From assembly GCA_026003335.1 (NCBI GenBank), contig BPHB01000001.1, forward strand, positions 124,001 to 188,000: 64,000 nucleotides of DNA. The letters run 5' to 3'. Shown here piece after piece: positions 24,743 through 33,102 of the stretch. Made by a program: the position numbers and the translations under genes. The notes below the pieces were generated by a model. The model searched no databases. It saw only the letters and a program-made list of their open reading frames with translations, and had not been told where the DNA came from. This DNA comes from Chitinophagales bacterium (GTDB taxonomy: Bacteria > Bacteroidota > Bacteroidia > Chitinophagales > CAIOSU01). Within the stretch, counting starts at the first letter, position 1. Each line of letters begins with the position of its first letter.

Positions 24743-27442
24743 TTATCTTAACTTATTGAAGTATTCCTGTGCTTGCAGGGTATCTCCCAGCATAAGATAG
24801 GCATTGGCAATATTGCCATTAAATTCCTTCCATTGTGGATTTTGTTGTAAAGCCAGTTTGCTCACTTCAATGGAACGGTGATAGTCTTTTAGGTTAAAAT
24901 ACAGTAACCCTAGTCCTGCATAAGCTTCAGCCATATACGGGTCGTTTTTTATTACACTTTGGTAATAGCGAATAGCCGTATTGTAATCTCCTTTTTGCTG
25001 GGCGATCATGGCAATTTGAAGAGCCGCTCTGCTGAAAGTAGAGTCCATTTGGTATACCTTAATAAAGCATTGCATGGCATTATTCGGGTCGTTAAGGGTG
25101 AGGTAGGCTTTCCCCAGATCATACCATGCATTGAAGAAATCAGGGTAAATCTCCAGAGCGCGTCTGTAATAGGTTACAGCTTCTCTTTTCATCCTCAGGC
25201 TCATGGCAGGGTTGGGCTCCTCGAATGAATAAATCATAAGATTAGAGGCCAGAAGATTATTAGCCTGTGCAGAATTATGCAGATGTTTGATGTCGTGTAG
25301 CATCAGGGTAAGATGATTGTCCCACTGGAAGTTGCGTGAAAAAGTTAATATCGCATAGGCAACCACGATGAATCCCCAGATATATCGCATCCATTTGGCT
25401 GCGCCTTTTAAACCCAACAGTGAAGATAGGGCAATGCAATAACCTATGCTGGGCACCAACAGATACCGCTCTGCAACCAGACCAGCTACTTTAATCAACA
25501 TACCTGAATACAGCATTATGGTACTCAGATAAATAAGTATTCCAGCTGACAGCAGAGGTATCTTTTTTCGGAAATACAAGGCAATAGCCAGCAGCAGCAG
25601 ATGTAGGAAAACAATTATCCATGAACTGACAGAGGCCATACAATCCGGGTCAATAGCCCTGTAGCCGTAATAAAACGACAAAGGATAGGCAACAGTTACC
25701 AGCTGCAGATATTTGCCCAATACCTGCATAGAGGTCCCGATGTGGCAAATCACACGAGTTTCATTCACCAGCGGATACTCAACAAATTCCAGCGGCCGAT
25801 TAAAGACTTCATTTTGCTTGTTTCCCGAGGCAGCCAGAGGTCGTGTGTCAAATTCAGGGGGCGGGAATGGTGCGTTTGATCCAGATAAAATGTAACTGAT
25901 TTGATACGCAGGTAAGAAGAAATATTTGGATCCATAAGATTGGTATTCCACGATTGCCGCCAATAACAACAAAATACTCAGGCGCATAAAAGATCTATAA
26001 GAAAGAAATCTGAAGTGCACCAAAAGGATGGAACCATAAATCAGCAAAGGGCTAAGTTGCTTATTAATAAATTGACTGAGTGAAATCAAAAGCATAATGG
26101 CAATAAAGGGCAACCTTATAACAGTGAATAATAAAAAGAAAGGCAATTGCTCAAACAAAACAATCTGCCCTTTGAAAATCATGGACATAACATCAATATC
26201 CATGTGCGGATAAGAAAACAGCATCCTCAGACAAAAATCAAATACAGATACACCGGTGCCTATTATCAGGATATAAAGGGTTCTACTTGTTGAAGGGTTG
26301 ACCAGAAAATAGCCGGCTGAAGCTATGCTTAGCCAAAGATGAGGTTGGATTTCTAATTGGGGCTGAAAAAACAACACCCGATATAAAGAAAGTTGCATAC
26401 CCAACAAAAGCAACTGCAAAGGGGTTAATGAATCAGGATTAGTAAAAACAATAGTGAATACTGAAAGAAGAAGGCAAATGATGCTTAATAAAAAGAAACC
26501 ACAAATTCCGGATATAGCTCCGGCTAGAAGGAGCAGAACTAATAAAACTGGTTTGACCTGATGAGTGTCAGATGAGAAATCATAATTCAGGATTTTGCTG
26601 AATTGATGGTACCCCCACTTCAGAAATTCACTTATAGATTGATTAAGATGCGGCATAATGTTCTCTCCTCTAAGGCGCCTTATGGCATAGGCAGCAATGT
26701 ACCCTACCACGGCAAGGAGAGGCATCCAAAGAAGAAAAGATGTATTGTAGAGGAGACTGAAAATCACTATTACCGTCAGAGCGGGCGCCAACAGAAGGAA
26801 GTACTTTTTGAGGGTTACATGACGATCATATAGAACAGCAATCAGTGGAATGGCAGCAGGAAATACAATGCCGCTGACCTTTGAGAGCATCGTAAGAGCA
26901 ACTACTAATAAAACAAGCAGATAATTATATGCCTTACTCTGTTGCAAAAACTTTACCGTAATGACAAGTGAACTCAGCCCAAATAGTGCCATGAGAATTT
27001 CATCCCGGTTTTTGATGCTGTTTACTACTTCTGTATGCACAGGATGTACTACAAACATCAGAGCTGCCGCAAGAGCTATCCATTTATTGGTAATAAATAT
27101 TTCAAGCAAAAGCAAAAGCAGGACACACAGAAGGCCGTAGAGCAATACATTCACGGCGTGGCTGATATGAGGACTTTCGCCAAATAGAGAGTGTTCTACA
27201 GCGAAGCTCACCAGCGCAATGGGCCGGTATTCATATTTGTAGCCACTGGCATCACTATAATAAGGCTGCGAAAAGATAGTCGGAATAGCTTTTATCCCCT
27301 GTGAGGTTAAGGGATGATTTTTGGTTACCAGCTCGTCATCCAGGTTATAGCGGTTGGGAATAGAGTTGGAATACAGCAGTATTCCAAAGGCAAAAAGAAG
27401 TGCGTAGCGAAACCGCAAAACAACAGATAATCGGTCTTTCAT
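24743..27442 (-). CDS. Large polytopic membrane protein with C-terminal TPR repeats (TMTC-like)
   Basis: An 899-residue protein. It resembles O-mannosyltransferase/TMTC-type membrane proteins: a first helix, then the acidic loop SNSIPNRYNLDDELVTKNHP (near residue 25), many helices, VHPVHTEVVNSIKNRDEI near residue 135, and C-terminal tetratricopeptide repeats over the last ~170 residues (AWYDLGKAYLTLNDPNNAM, AYAGLGLLYFNLKDYHRSI). Compared with shorter family members it has a long central stretch of extra helices (about residues 230-500). Glycosyl transfer from a lipid carrier is a possible role but is not shown. I chose the ATG at 27442, with the first helix directly after it. Confidence 0.7.
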   Translation of the reverse strand: MKDRLSVVLRFRYALLFAFGILLYSNSIPNRYNLDDELVTKNHPLTSQGIKAIPTIFSQPYYSDASGYKYEYRPIALVSFAVEHSLFGESPHISHAVNVLLYGLLCVLLLLLLEIFITNKWIALAAALMFVVHPVHTEVVNSIKNRDEILMALFGLSSLVITVKFLQQSKAYNYLLVLLVVALTMLSKVSGIVFPAAIPLIAVLYDRHVTLKKYFLLLAPALTVIVIFSLLYNTSFLLWMPLLAVVGYIAAYAIRRLRGENIMPHLNQSISEFLKWGYHQFSKILNYDFSSDTHQVKPVLLVLLLLAGAISGICGFFLLSIICLLLSVFTIVFTNPDSLTPLQLLLLGMQLSLYRVLFFQPQLEIQPHLWLSIASAGYFLVNPSTSRTLYILIIGTGVSVFDFCLRMLFSYPHMDIDVMSMIFKGQIVLFEQLPFFLLFTVIRLPFIAIMLLISLSQFINKQLSPLLIYGSILLVHFRFLSYRSFMRLSILLLLAAIVEYQSYGSKYFFLPAYQISYILSGSNAPFPPPEFDTRPLAASGNKQNEVFNRPLEFVEYPLVNETRVICHIGTSMQVLGKYLQLVTVAYPLSFYYGYRAIDPDCMASVSSWIIVFLHLLLLAIALYFRKKIPLLSAGILIYLSTIMLYSGMLIKVAGLVAERYLLVPSIGYCIALSSLLGLKGAAKWMRYIWGFIVVAYAILTFSRNFQWDNHLTLMLHDIKHLHNSAQANNLLASNLMIYSFEEPNPAMSLRMKREAVTYYRRALEIYPDFFNAWYDLGKAYLTLNDPNNAMQCFIKVYQMDSTFSRAALQIAMIAQQKGDYNTAIRYYQSVIKNDPYMAEAYAGLGLLYFNLKDYHRSIEVSKLALQQNPQWKEFNGNIANAYLMLGDTLQAQEYFNKLR

Positions 27443-27580
27443 GTATCCTTCTTGAGCCTGCCTGATTGCTTTAACCTCATTTATGGCAAAGAAAGCAAAT
27501 AGCCTCAAAGATGTGCAATTTGTTTTTCAGTGATGCCTGTGCAGCGATATTTCAGTCCAGGACTTTAAGAAAAGGCATTA

Positions 27581-28174
27581 TTATCTTTCTTGTGGGGACC
27601 AAAGGCGCATGTTCCATCCCAAACCCGCTGTGAGTTTCACTTCATGCAATGGAATAAACGGTTCCGAAGGAGCAGCCCTCACCTGTCCGGCCGTTGCCCT
27701 TACCTTAAGGAAAAGATGAAAAACTGAACCTATGTAATAATTCATACCGATGGCACCGGAAAGCAAAGCTGCATAGCCTGTTGCCCGTTGCGTTCGTCTG
27801 TCTTCACTCTGGCGTCCTATTTCAGCTATTCCCAGACCAGGACTGAGTCCAAAGTAGGGATCCAGTTTTCCCTTTCTAATCGGATGATAATTAAAACCCC
27901 AGTGTAAAGCATGATTTTTCTGCAATCCTGTTTGCTGCCTGTTAAGATTAAATCCATACCACCCCTCACCGGTAATAGAGAGTTTATCATCCACGAATAC
28001 ATCCAGGTCGGCCGCAAGATAAGCTGAGGCTTGCTGCTGTGCGGGTAGATAACCTCCGGCAAGATTACCTTGTGCCCGCACACAGCCTTTTTTGCTCTCT
28101 GTTATTGGCTGGGCAGTTAGTATTAGTGAAGCTAAAATAAGGATGGCCGTAAAAGAGGTTTTTAAGATTTCCAT
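27581..28174 (-). CDS. Outer-membrane beta-barrel-like protein
   Basis: A 197-residue exported protein with a signal peptide (ILILASLILTAQ) and alternating amphipathic strands (ASAYLAADLDVFV, LSITGEGWYGFNL, YYIGSVFHLFLKVRA) typical of small outer-membrane barrels. The C-terminal region has the strand LTAGLGWNMRLW. No named family was recognised. It overlaps the upstream gene by 13 bases, so the two are cotranscribed and probably act together. Confidence 0.6.
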   Translation of the reverse strand: MEILKTSFTAILILASLILTAQPITESKKGCVRAQGNLAGGYLPAQQQASAYLAADLDVFVDDKLSITGEGWYGFNLNRQQTGLQKNHALHWGFNYHPIRKGKLDPYFGLSPGLGIAEIGRQSEDRRTQRATGYAALLSGAIGMNYYIGSVFHLFLKVRATAGQVRAAPSEPFIPLHEVKLTAGLGWNMRLWSPQER

Positions 28175-28800
28175 AGTCGGGTGAATTTGTAATTCATGCT
28201 GAACGTAATCAGCAGATGACCTTCCCAGGCGGCATTTCTGTGTTCTTCTATGACCGGTTTCCCATCGGTGCTTTTATGCACATGCAGCTCTCTGCCTAAG
28301 TGAAGCATGTATTGCGCTGTGGTTGTCAGATCAATCTGCGGGGTCATGTTATAATGAAATCCTATACCGGCCTGCACGGCACTGTTCCATCGGGATGCTC
28401 GTGCATCCGGATTACCGGTGATATTTAATCGGGTATGGTCAAAACAATGACCTGCTAACACCAAAGGGGTCCATTTGCGGTTGTAGCCATGGGTATCTAT
28501 AAGGTAGTACATTACTGACCAGCCGATATGATAATCCATGCGCTGGACATTGCGGCCCGGATAACTATATAGCACGTCAGCAAACCATTCGGTATTGACC
28601 CGCCTGGTTAGCTGGATACGAAATTGGCCGCCCATGCCGTAGCCCCATTCACGAATATTTCCATGACTAAAAGCGCTTACGGTATTTCTTACTCCGAGGC
28701 CAAATTGCCCCCCGTCTTTAAAAATTCTTCCTCCGGCTTGCAGGCAAACAGGTAAAAGAAACACGGTGGTAAAAACATAGATCCGCATGATGTAAGACAT
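28162..28800 (-). CDS. Outer-membrane beta-barrel-like protein
   Basis: A 212-residue exported protein with a signal peptide (VFTTVFLLPVCLQAGG) and repeated aromatic/Gly-rich strands (FGLGVRNTVSAF, YGMGGQFRIQLTRR, IGWSVMYYLID). The end, HLLITFSMNYKF, fits a C-terminal barrel strand. ATG codons at 28800 and 28788 are both possible starts; the second sits closer to the signal peptide. It heads a two-gene operon with the next barrel-like gene. Function unknown. Confidence 0.6.
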   Translation of the reverse strand: MSYIMRIYVFTTVFLLPVCLQAGGRIFKDGGQFGLGVRNTVSAFSHGNIREWGYGMGGQFRIQLTRRVNTEWFADVLYSYPGRNVQRMDYHIGWSVMYYLIDTHGYNRKWTPLVLAGHCFDHTRLNITGNPDARASRWNSAVQAGIGFHYNMTPQIDLTTTAQYMLHLGRELHVHKSTDGKPVIEEHRNAAWEGHLLITFSMNYKFTRLWKS

Positions 28801-28940
28801 TATCCCTGTATTAAACAGAGTTAGTTGGCTTCCTTAACTTGTCTGCCAGCAGAATTATTGTATTTCGTAAAAAGAAAACATACCCCGGACGTGAGGCTTT
28901 CTCTTTAGAAGGTCATCTGTTTTGCTTTAACCTGTAAGAA

Positions 28941-29144
28941 TCAGTAGGCAGAAGTGCGTATAATAATCTCAGGGTCTCTATCCGTGAGTTGAAAAATGCT
29001 GCGTGCGGCATTCAACGCTTCATTGGCGTTGGCGTAATGTTGAGTATTATGGCCTGCATAATTTTCAAAGAGTATCCTCCACGCCCCATTGGTGCAATAA
29101 ATGTAAACCGTTATTTTGTTTTTTTCGGGTAAAGATGATTTCAT
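28941..29144 (-). CDS. Small hypothetical protein
   Basis: A 67-residue soluble protein with the pattern VYIYCTNGAWRILFENY and ANANEALNAARSIF. A beta-strand pair followed by a helix in which a tag such as 'F.t.eEAl.aAr.i' appears resembles small DUF2188-type proteins, but the match is weak. I chose the ATG at 29144; the frame runs to 29216. No partner is evident. Confidence 0.45.
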   Translation of the reverse strand: MKSSLPEKNKITVYIYCTNGAWRILFENYAGHNTQHYANANEALNAARSIFQLTDRDPEIIIRTSAY

Positions 29145-29338
29145 AGGCAAACATTTTTTGACAAAACATAACGAAAAAGACTTTTCTAATGTGGTTTTAT
29201 ATTCCCGAAGAGTCAAGTTTTATTTACAGCATAATGAGGGGAATAAAGGGCAAATACAAGAAACCGGGAATTTAATAATCTGCCTGGCTTATCTGATATC
29301 GCGTAGGAATCAGTAAAGAGTAAAGTACTCCTTAGATG

Positions 29339-30334
29339 TCATAAAACCTGTTTTTGCAGTTCGGGGAAAACCCGACTCACTTTCCTGAGCAAGTAACTGC
29401 CATACGTGCCATGGAAAAGATGAATGTCTTCTTTATCCCAGCGGGTTTCATCTGCAGGCTTAGCCGGTGGCAACCCTTTTATGGGTTCTATCACTGCTTC
29501 AAAATTGGGGTCAAAAAACAGCGGATACGAAAAGCGGCTTTTCCCGGATTGATTAATTACCCGGTGGGGCGTGGAGCGATAAAGGCCGTTGGTTATTCTT
29601 TCCAGCATGTCACCAATGTTACATACAAAAGTTCCAGGAAGGGGAGGAGCGTCTATCCATTGCTTTCTTGATTTCACCTGAAGCCCTCCAACCATATCCT
29701 GTTTGAGAATGGTAAGCAGTCCATAGTCTGTATGTTCCCCGACACCCCACAATGCATCAGCGTGCTGCTGAGGGGGATAGTGAAAAATACGGAACAGAAT
29801 AAGCGGATCACTGGTGTATTTCCTATAAAAATAGTCATGAGCCAGGTCCAGGCTGAGGGCTATGCCGCGCATTACTGCATGGCCCACCTGTGTGACGGCA
29901 TGCATATATTCCAAAACCACAGACTTGAGCTCAGCCGGACGCTCAGGGAAAAGATTTTGTCCGTGCAGGGGTAGGTTTCTTTGCACACGCTCATCTTGCG
30001 GAGGTAATTCTGTGCCAAAGTACAAACCTTCCTTCCAGTCAGGTTTTCCTGAAGTAAGTTCACCGCCTATAGGAAAATAGCCGCGCCATGCCCGCCCTCC
30101 TTTGTGCATGGCAATCTGCATTTTCTCCTTTTCATCCAGTGCGAAGAATGTTTGACTGAAATGTTCCAATGCATCCTGCAGCGTGGCACTTACCTGATGA
30201 CCTCTGATATAAAAGAATCCATGCTCCATGCAGGCTTCCCTGATCTGCTTAGATACGGCTATGGCAGCATCGCTTACCTTATTATCCACGAACATTAAAG
30301 GCGCAATATCTATAACAGGTAATACTTTCTGCAT
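29339..30334 (-). CDS. 2OG-Fe(II) oxygenase, isopenicillin-N-synthase-like
   Basis: A 331-residue non-haem iron dioxygenase with an N-terminal DIOX_N region (LPVIDIAPL, GFFYIRGHQV) and the catalytic 2OG-Fe(II) core. The iron ligands are His and Asp in VGEHTDYGLLT (near residue 200) and His in STPHRVIN (near residue 260); the 2-oxoglutarate-binding RxS is in RFSYPLFFDP. It couples 2-oxoglutarate oxidation to hydroxylation or desaturation of an unidentified small molecule. The start is the ATG at 30334; a TTG at 30340 is less likely. It is divergent from the DUF2911 gene. Confidence 0.85.
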   Translation of the reverse strand: MQKVLPVIDIAPLMFVDNKVSDAAIAVSKQIREACMEHGFFYIRGHQVSATLQDALEHFSQTFFALDEKEKMQIAMHKGGRAWRGYFPIGGELTSGKPDWKEGLYFGTELPPQDERVQRNLPLHGQNLFPERPAELKSVVLEYMHAVTQVGHAVMRGIALSLDLAHDYFYRKYTSDPLILFRIFHYPPQQHADALWGVGEHTDYGLLTILKQDMVGGLQVKSRKQWIDAPPLPGTFVCNIGDMLERITNGLYRSTPHRVINQSGKSRFSYPLFFDPNFEAVIEPIKGLPPAKPADETRWDKEDIHLFHGTYGSYLLRKVSRVFPELQKQVL

Positions 30335-30353
30335 TGCCAATATTTCAAACGAT

Positions 30354-30385
30354 TTTGGGATTTGCCTTCACTTAAGTTATTTTTG
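30354..30385 (+). promoter_or_regulatory. Bacteroidota-type promoter of the DUF2911 gene
   Basis: TTTG (30354-30357) and TATTTTTG (30378-30385) are separated by 20 bases and match the -33/-7 elements of the phylum. The DUF2911 start codon is 24 bases downstream. Confidence 0.6.
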
Positions 30386-30408
30386 AACAAACTACTAATC
30401 AAAACTAC

Positions 30409-31263
30409 ATGATCATGCAAAAATTAATGCAAGCTGTTTTTTTTATTGCGTTGCTTCTATTGCTCCATACCGACCTTCGTGCTCAGTTGGATATACCCAG
30501 ACCCAGCCCGTTGGGCAGGCTTTCTCAGGAGGTGGGTCTTAATGAAATAACCATTGAATACTCACGTCCGGGAGTAAAGGGTCGTGTCATTTTTGGAGAT
30601 CTGGTTCCCTATGGCAAACTATGGCGAACCGGTGCCAATGCCGCCACTAAAATTATCCTTAAAGACGATGCAAAATTTGAGGGATTGGATATTCCCAAAG
30701 GAGAGTACTCCTTGCTTACGATACCCGGAGAAACGGAGTGGACAATTATTATCAATAAAGATGCAACAGCAAGTGTGAGGACCTACGATCAGGCGAAAGA
30801 TCAGGTCAGGTTTAAGGTCAAGCCGCAGCGTATAAACGATAAAGTGGAAACTATGACTTTCCTCATTTCCAATGTCAAGATGGACCAGGCAGATATAGAG
30901 CTGATGTGGGAGAATACCAAAGTGAGCTTTAAAATGACCACTGAGGTTGACAGCAAAGTAATGAAGCAGATAGAAGAAGCTATGAAAGGTATTTCTCCTG
31001 CTACCTATTACCGGGCAGCATCATACTATTTTGAAACCGGCAAGGACCTGAACAAAGCCCTGGAATGGGTGAATAAAGCCCTTGAATCTGAACAAAAATT
31101 CTGGATGCTACACACTAAAGCCAAAATACAGGCGGCTTTAGGTGATTACAAAGGGGCCATTGAAACTGCAAAGAAGTCAAAAGAATTGGCCATCAAAGAA
31201 AATAATGATGATTTTGTTGCTTTGAATGATAAGTTGATTGCCGAGTTATCCAAGAAAAAATAA
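30409..31263 (+). CDS. DUF2911 domain protein with helical C-terminal region
   Basis: A 284-residue exported protein (signal near residues 1-26, ending LRA-Q) of the DUF2911 family. The domain (about residues 30-180) shows ASPLGRLSQEVG-like RPSPLGRLSQEV, ITIEYSRPGVKGRVIFG, LVPYGKLWRTGANAATKI and EWTIIINKD. The C-terminal ~95 residues form helical TPR-like hairpins (YYFETGKDLNKALEWVNKAL, AALGDYKGAIETAKKSKELA). DUF2911 proteins are widespread in Bacteroidota, with unknown function. ATG codons at 30409 and 30415 are both possible. It is convergent with the symporter gene (1-base gap). Confidence 0.82.
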   Translation: MIMQKLMQAVFFIALLLLLHTDLRAQLDIPRPSPLGRLSQEVGLNEITIEYSRPGVKGRVIFGDLVPYGKLWRTGANAATKIILKDDAKFEGLDIPKGEYSLLTIPGETEWTIIINKDATASVRTYDQAKDQVRFKVKPQRINDKVETMTFLISNVKMDQADIELMWENTKVSFKMTTEVDSKVMKQIEEAMKGISPATYYRAASYYFETGKDLNKALEWVNKALESEQKFWMLHTKAKIQAALGDYKGAIETAKKSKELAIKENNDDFVALNDKLIAELSKKK

Positions 31264-31264
31264 T

Positions 31265-32965
31265 TCAGCTCTGATGCTGTTGCGCCATTTGCAACAGACT
31301 ACCCAGCAACATCACAGCAATACACCCGATCAGGTTTAACCACAAGTACTCTACATGCACAATTTCTGCCTTGTCCAGCAGATACACGACAATAACCAGC
31401 ATTTCAGCCATAAGGGCGGCTACGAAAACAGCATTGCCTTTCACATGTTTGAGAAAAAAGGCAGTAATAAAAATGCCCAGAATGGTTCCATAAAACAAGG
31501 AGCCAAGAATGTTTACTGCCTGAATCAGATTTTCAAACAAAGATGCCAGCAGTGCAAACAGGATGGCTGCTACTCCGAAGAAAACAGTGAATATTCTGGA
31601 GGCCAGCAGATAATGCCCCTCCGGAGCCGTGGACTTGAATACACGTTTGTAGAGGTCAACCGTTGCAGTGGATGCAAGGGCGTTGAGCTCCGCAGACGTG
31701 GAAGACATGGCTGCTGAGAAAATCACCGCCAGGAGCAAACCCACCAGCCCGGCCGGCAGAAAGTGCATTACGAAATAAATAAAAATGTAGTCAGAGTCTT
31801 TTTTTTCCAGTGAGGGTATTATGGAGGAAATTACCTCTTGCGTCTGTTGCCGAAGCTGTTGCTCCTGTTTGAGTTTTCTGAGCAGATTATTTTGCAACCG
31901 GGCAATTTCGTGACTGTCTTTCTTCTGAAGTGCAAGGGCAAGTTGCTGCAATTCTTTCCGTTTTTCACTGAATAATTGTTGCTGCTGTTGCTCCAGCTGA
32001 TGTATCTCATGGGGCAATAGCTGACGGGTTTTTTCCAATGCCACCTGATTAAAATATACCGGAGCAGGCGTGAGCTGAAAAAAAACAAAAACCAGTACTC
32101 CTGTGAGCAGAATAAAGAACTGCATGGGTATTTTCAGCAGCCCGTTAAATAGGAGTCCCATGCGGCTTTCGGCAATAGACTTCCCTGCCAGATAACGCGA
32201 TACCTGTGACTGATCGGTTCCGAAATAGGAAAGTTGAAGAAATAATCCACCCAGCAAACCCGACCAGATGTTATAACGATTGCTGAAATCCAGCTCCCAG
32301 TCAATAAGATTCATTTTGCCCAATTTGCCGGCAGTCTGCAGTGCAGTTGCAACTGTCATATGCTGAGAGATGTGCCAAACAAGCGTTACCATTGCTATAA
32401 CCATGCCCGTAAAAATAATTGCCATCTGGTGTTTATGGGTTTGATTGACGGCTTTGGTGCCTCCTACCACCGTATAAAAAATCACAAGCATACCAATGAA
32501 GATTATGGTAAAGTTTAATGACCAACCCAGAATCTGCGACAAAACGATAGCCGGAGCGTATATGGTGATGCCGGCAGCGAGCCCGCGCTGTAAGAGAAAC
32601 AGGCTGGCAGTAAGAATGCGGGTTTTTAAATCAAAGCGGGATTCCAAAAACTCATAAGCCGTAAATACCTTCAACCTGTAAAACAGAGGTATAAATGCAA
32701 TGCAAATGATGATAACGGCCAGTGGCAACCCAAAGTAAAACTGTATAAAGCGCATACCATCCTCATAGGCCTGCCCCGGTGTGGATAGAAAAGTGATAGC
32801 GCTGGCTTGGGTTGCCATCACCGATAATCCGATTACCCACCATTTTGACTGATTATCTCCGAGCAAAAAGCTCTGAATATTTTTACTCCCCCGTGTTTTC
32901 CATGCTCCATAGCCGGAGATGAACAACAGCGTGCCAAGCATTACAATCCAGTCTGCTATTGTCAT
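31265..32965 (-). CDS. Sodium:solute symporter with a charged coiled-coil insertion
   Basis: A 566-residue SSS-family transporter that couples Na+ entry to uptake of an unidentified solute. Visible family parts are the N-terminal SFLLGDNQSKWWVIGLSVMA near residue 32, ATQASAITFLSTPGQAYEDG near residue 50, YFGTDQSQVSRYLAGKS near residue 245, and SAAMSSTSAELNALASTATV near residue 430. Between two helices there is a glutamine- and lysine-rich stretch of about 85 residues (roughly 320-405, LEQQQQQLFSEKRKELQQLA) that should form a long coiled coil. It overlaps by 4 bases (ATGA) a 46-codon membrane peptide gene upstream. Confidence 0.85.
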   Translation of the reverse strand: MTIADWIVMLGTLLFISGYGAWKTRGSKNIQSFLLGDNQSKWWVIGLSVMATQASAITFLSTPGQAYEDGMRFIQFYFGLPLAVIIICIAFIPLFYRLKVFTAYEFLESRFDLKTRILTASLFLLQRGLAAGITIYAPAIVLSQILGWSLNFTIIFIGMLVIFYTVVGGTKAVNQTHKHQMAIIFTGMVIAMVTLVWHISQHMTVATALQTAGKLGKMNLIDWELDFSNRYNIWSGLLGGLFLQLSYFGTDQSQVSRYLAGKSIAESRMGLLFNGLLKIPMQFFILLTGVLVFVFFQLTPAPVYFNQVALEKTRQLLPHEIHQLEQQQQQLFSEKRKELQQLALALQKKDSHEIARLQNNLLRKLKQEQQLRQQTQEVISSIIPSLEKKDSDYIFIYFVMHFLPAGLVGLLLAVIFSAAMSSTSAELNALASTATVDLYKRVFKSTAPEGHYLLASRIFTVFFGVAAILFALLASLFENLIQAVNILGSLFYGTILGIFITAFFLKHVKGNAVFVAALMAEMLVIVVYLLDKAEIVHVEYLWLNLIGCIAVMLLGSLLQMAQQHQS

Positions 32966-33102
32966 TTCAACTGGCTGGTAAGTATGCTGAAGAAAATAAT
33001 CTGTACAATCAAAAAGCCGATGACGAAGCCGTAAAGGGCTGTCCAGCTTAGTAAAGGAGGTAGCTCTTCTGGTACTTTCTCGCGGTTATTGTTGGTTTCC
33101 AT
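32962..33102 (-). CDS. 46-residue single-pass membrane peptide
   Basis: A short gene of 46 codons: a hydrophilic N-terminus (METNNNREKVPEELPPLLSW) followed by one transmembrane helix (YGFVIGFLIVQIIFFSILT). Its start (ATG at 33102) lies inside the 3' end of the PIG-L gene (17-base overlap), and its last bases overlap the symporter start as ATGA. This tight coupling on both sides and the clear helix argue that it is translated. It may be an accessory subunit of the sodium symporter, as small helices accompany some SSS transporters. That role is inferred. Confidence 0.7.
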   Translation of the reverse strand: METNNNREKVPEELPPLLSWTALYGFVIGFLIVQIIFFSILTSQLK

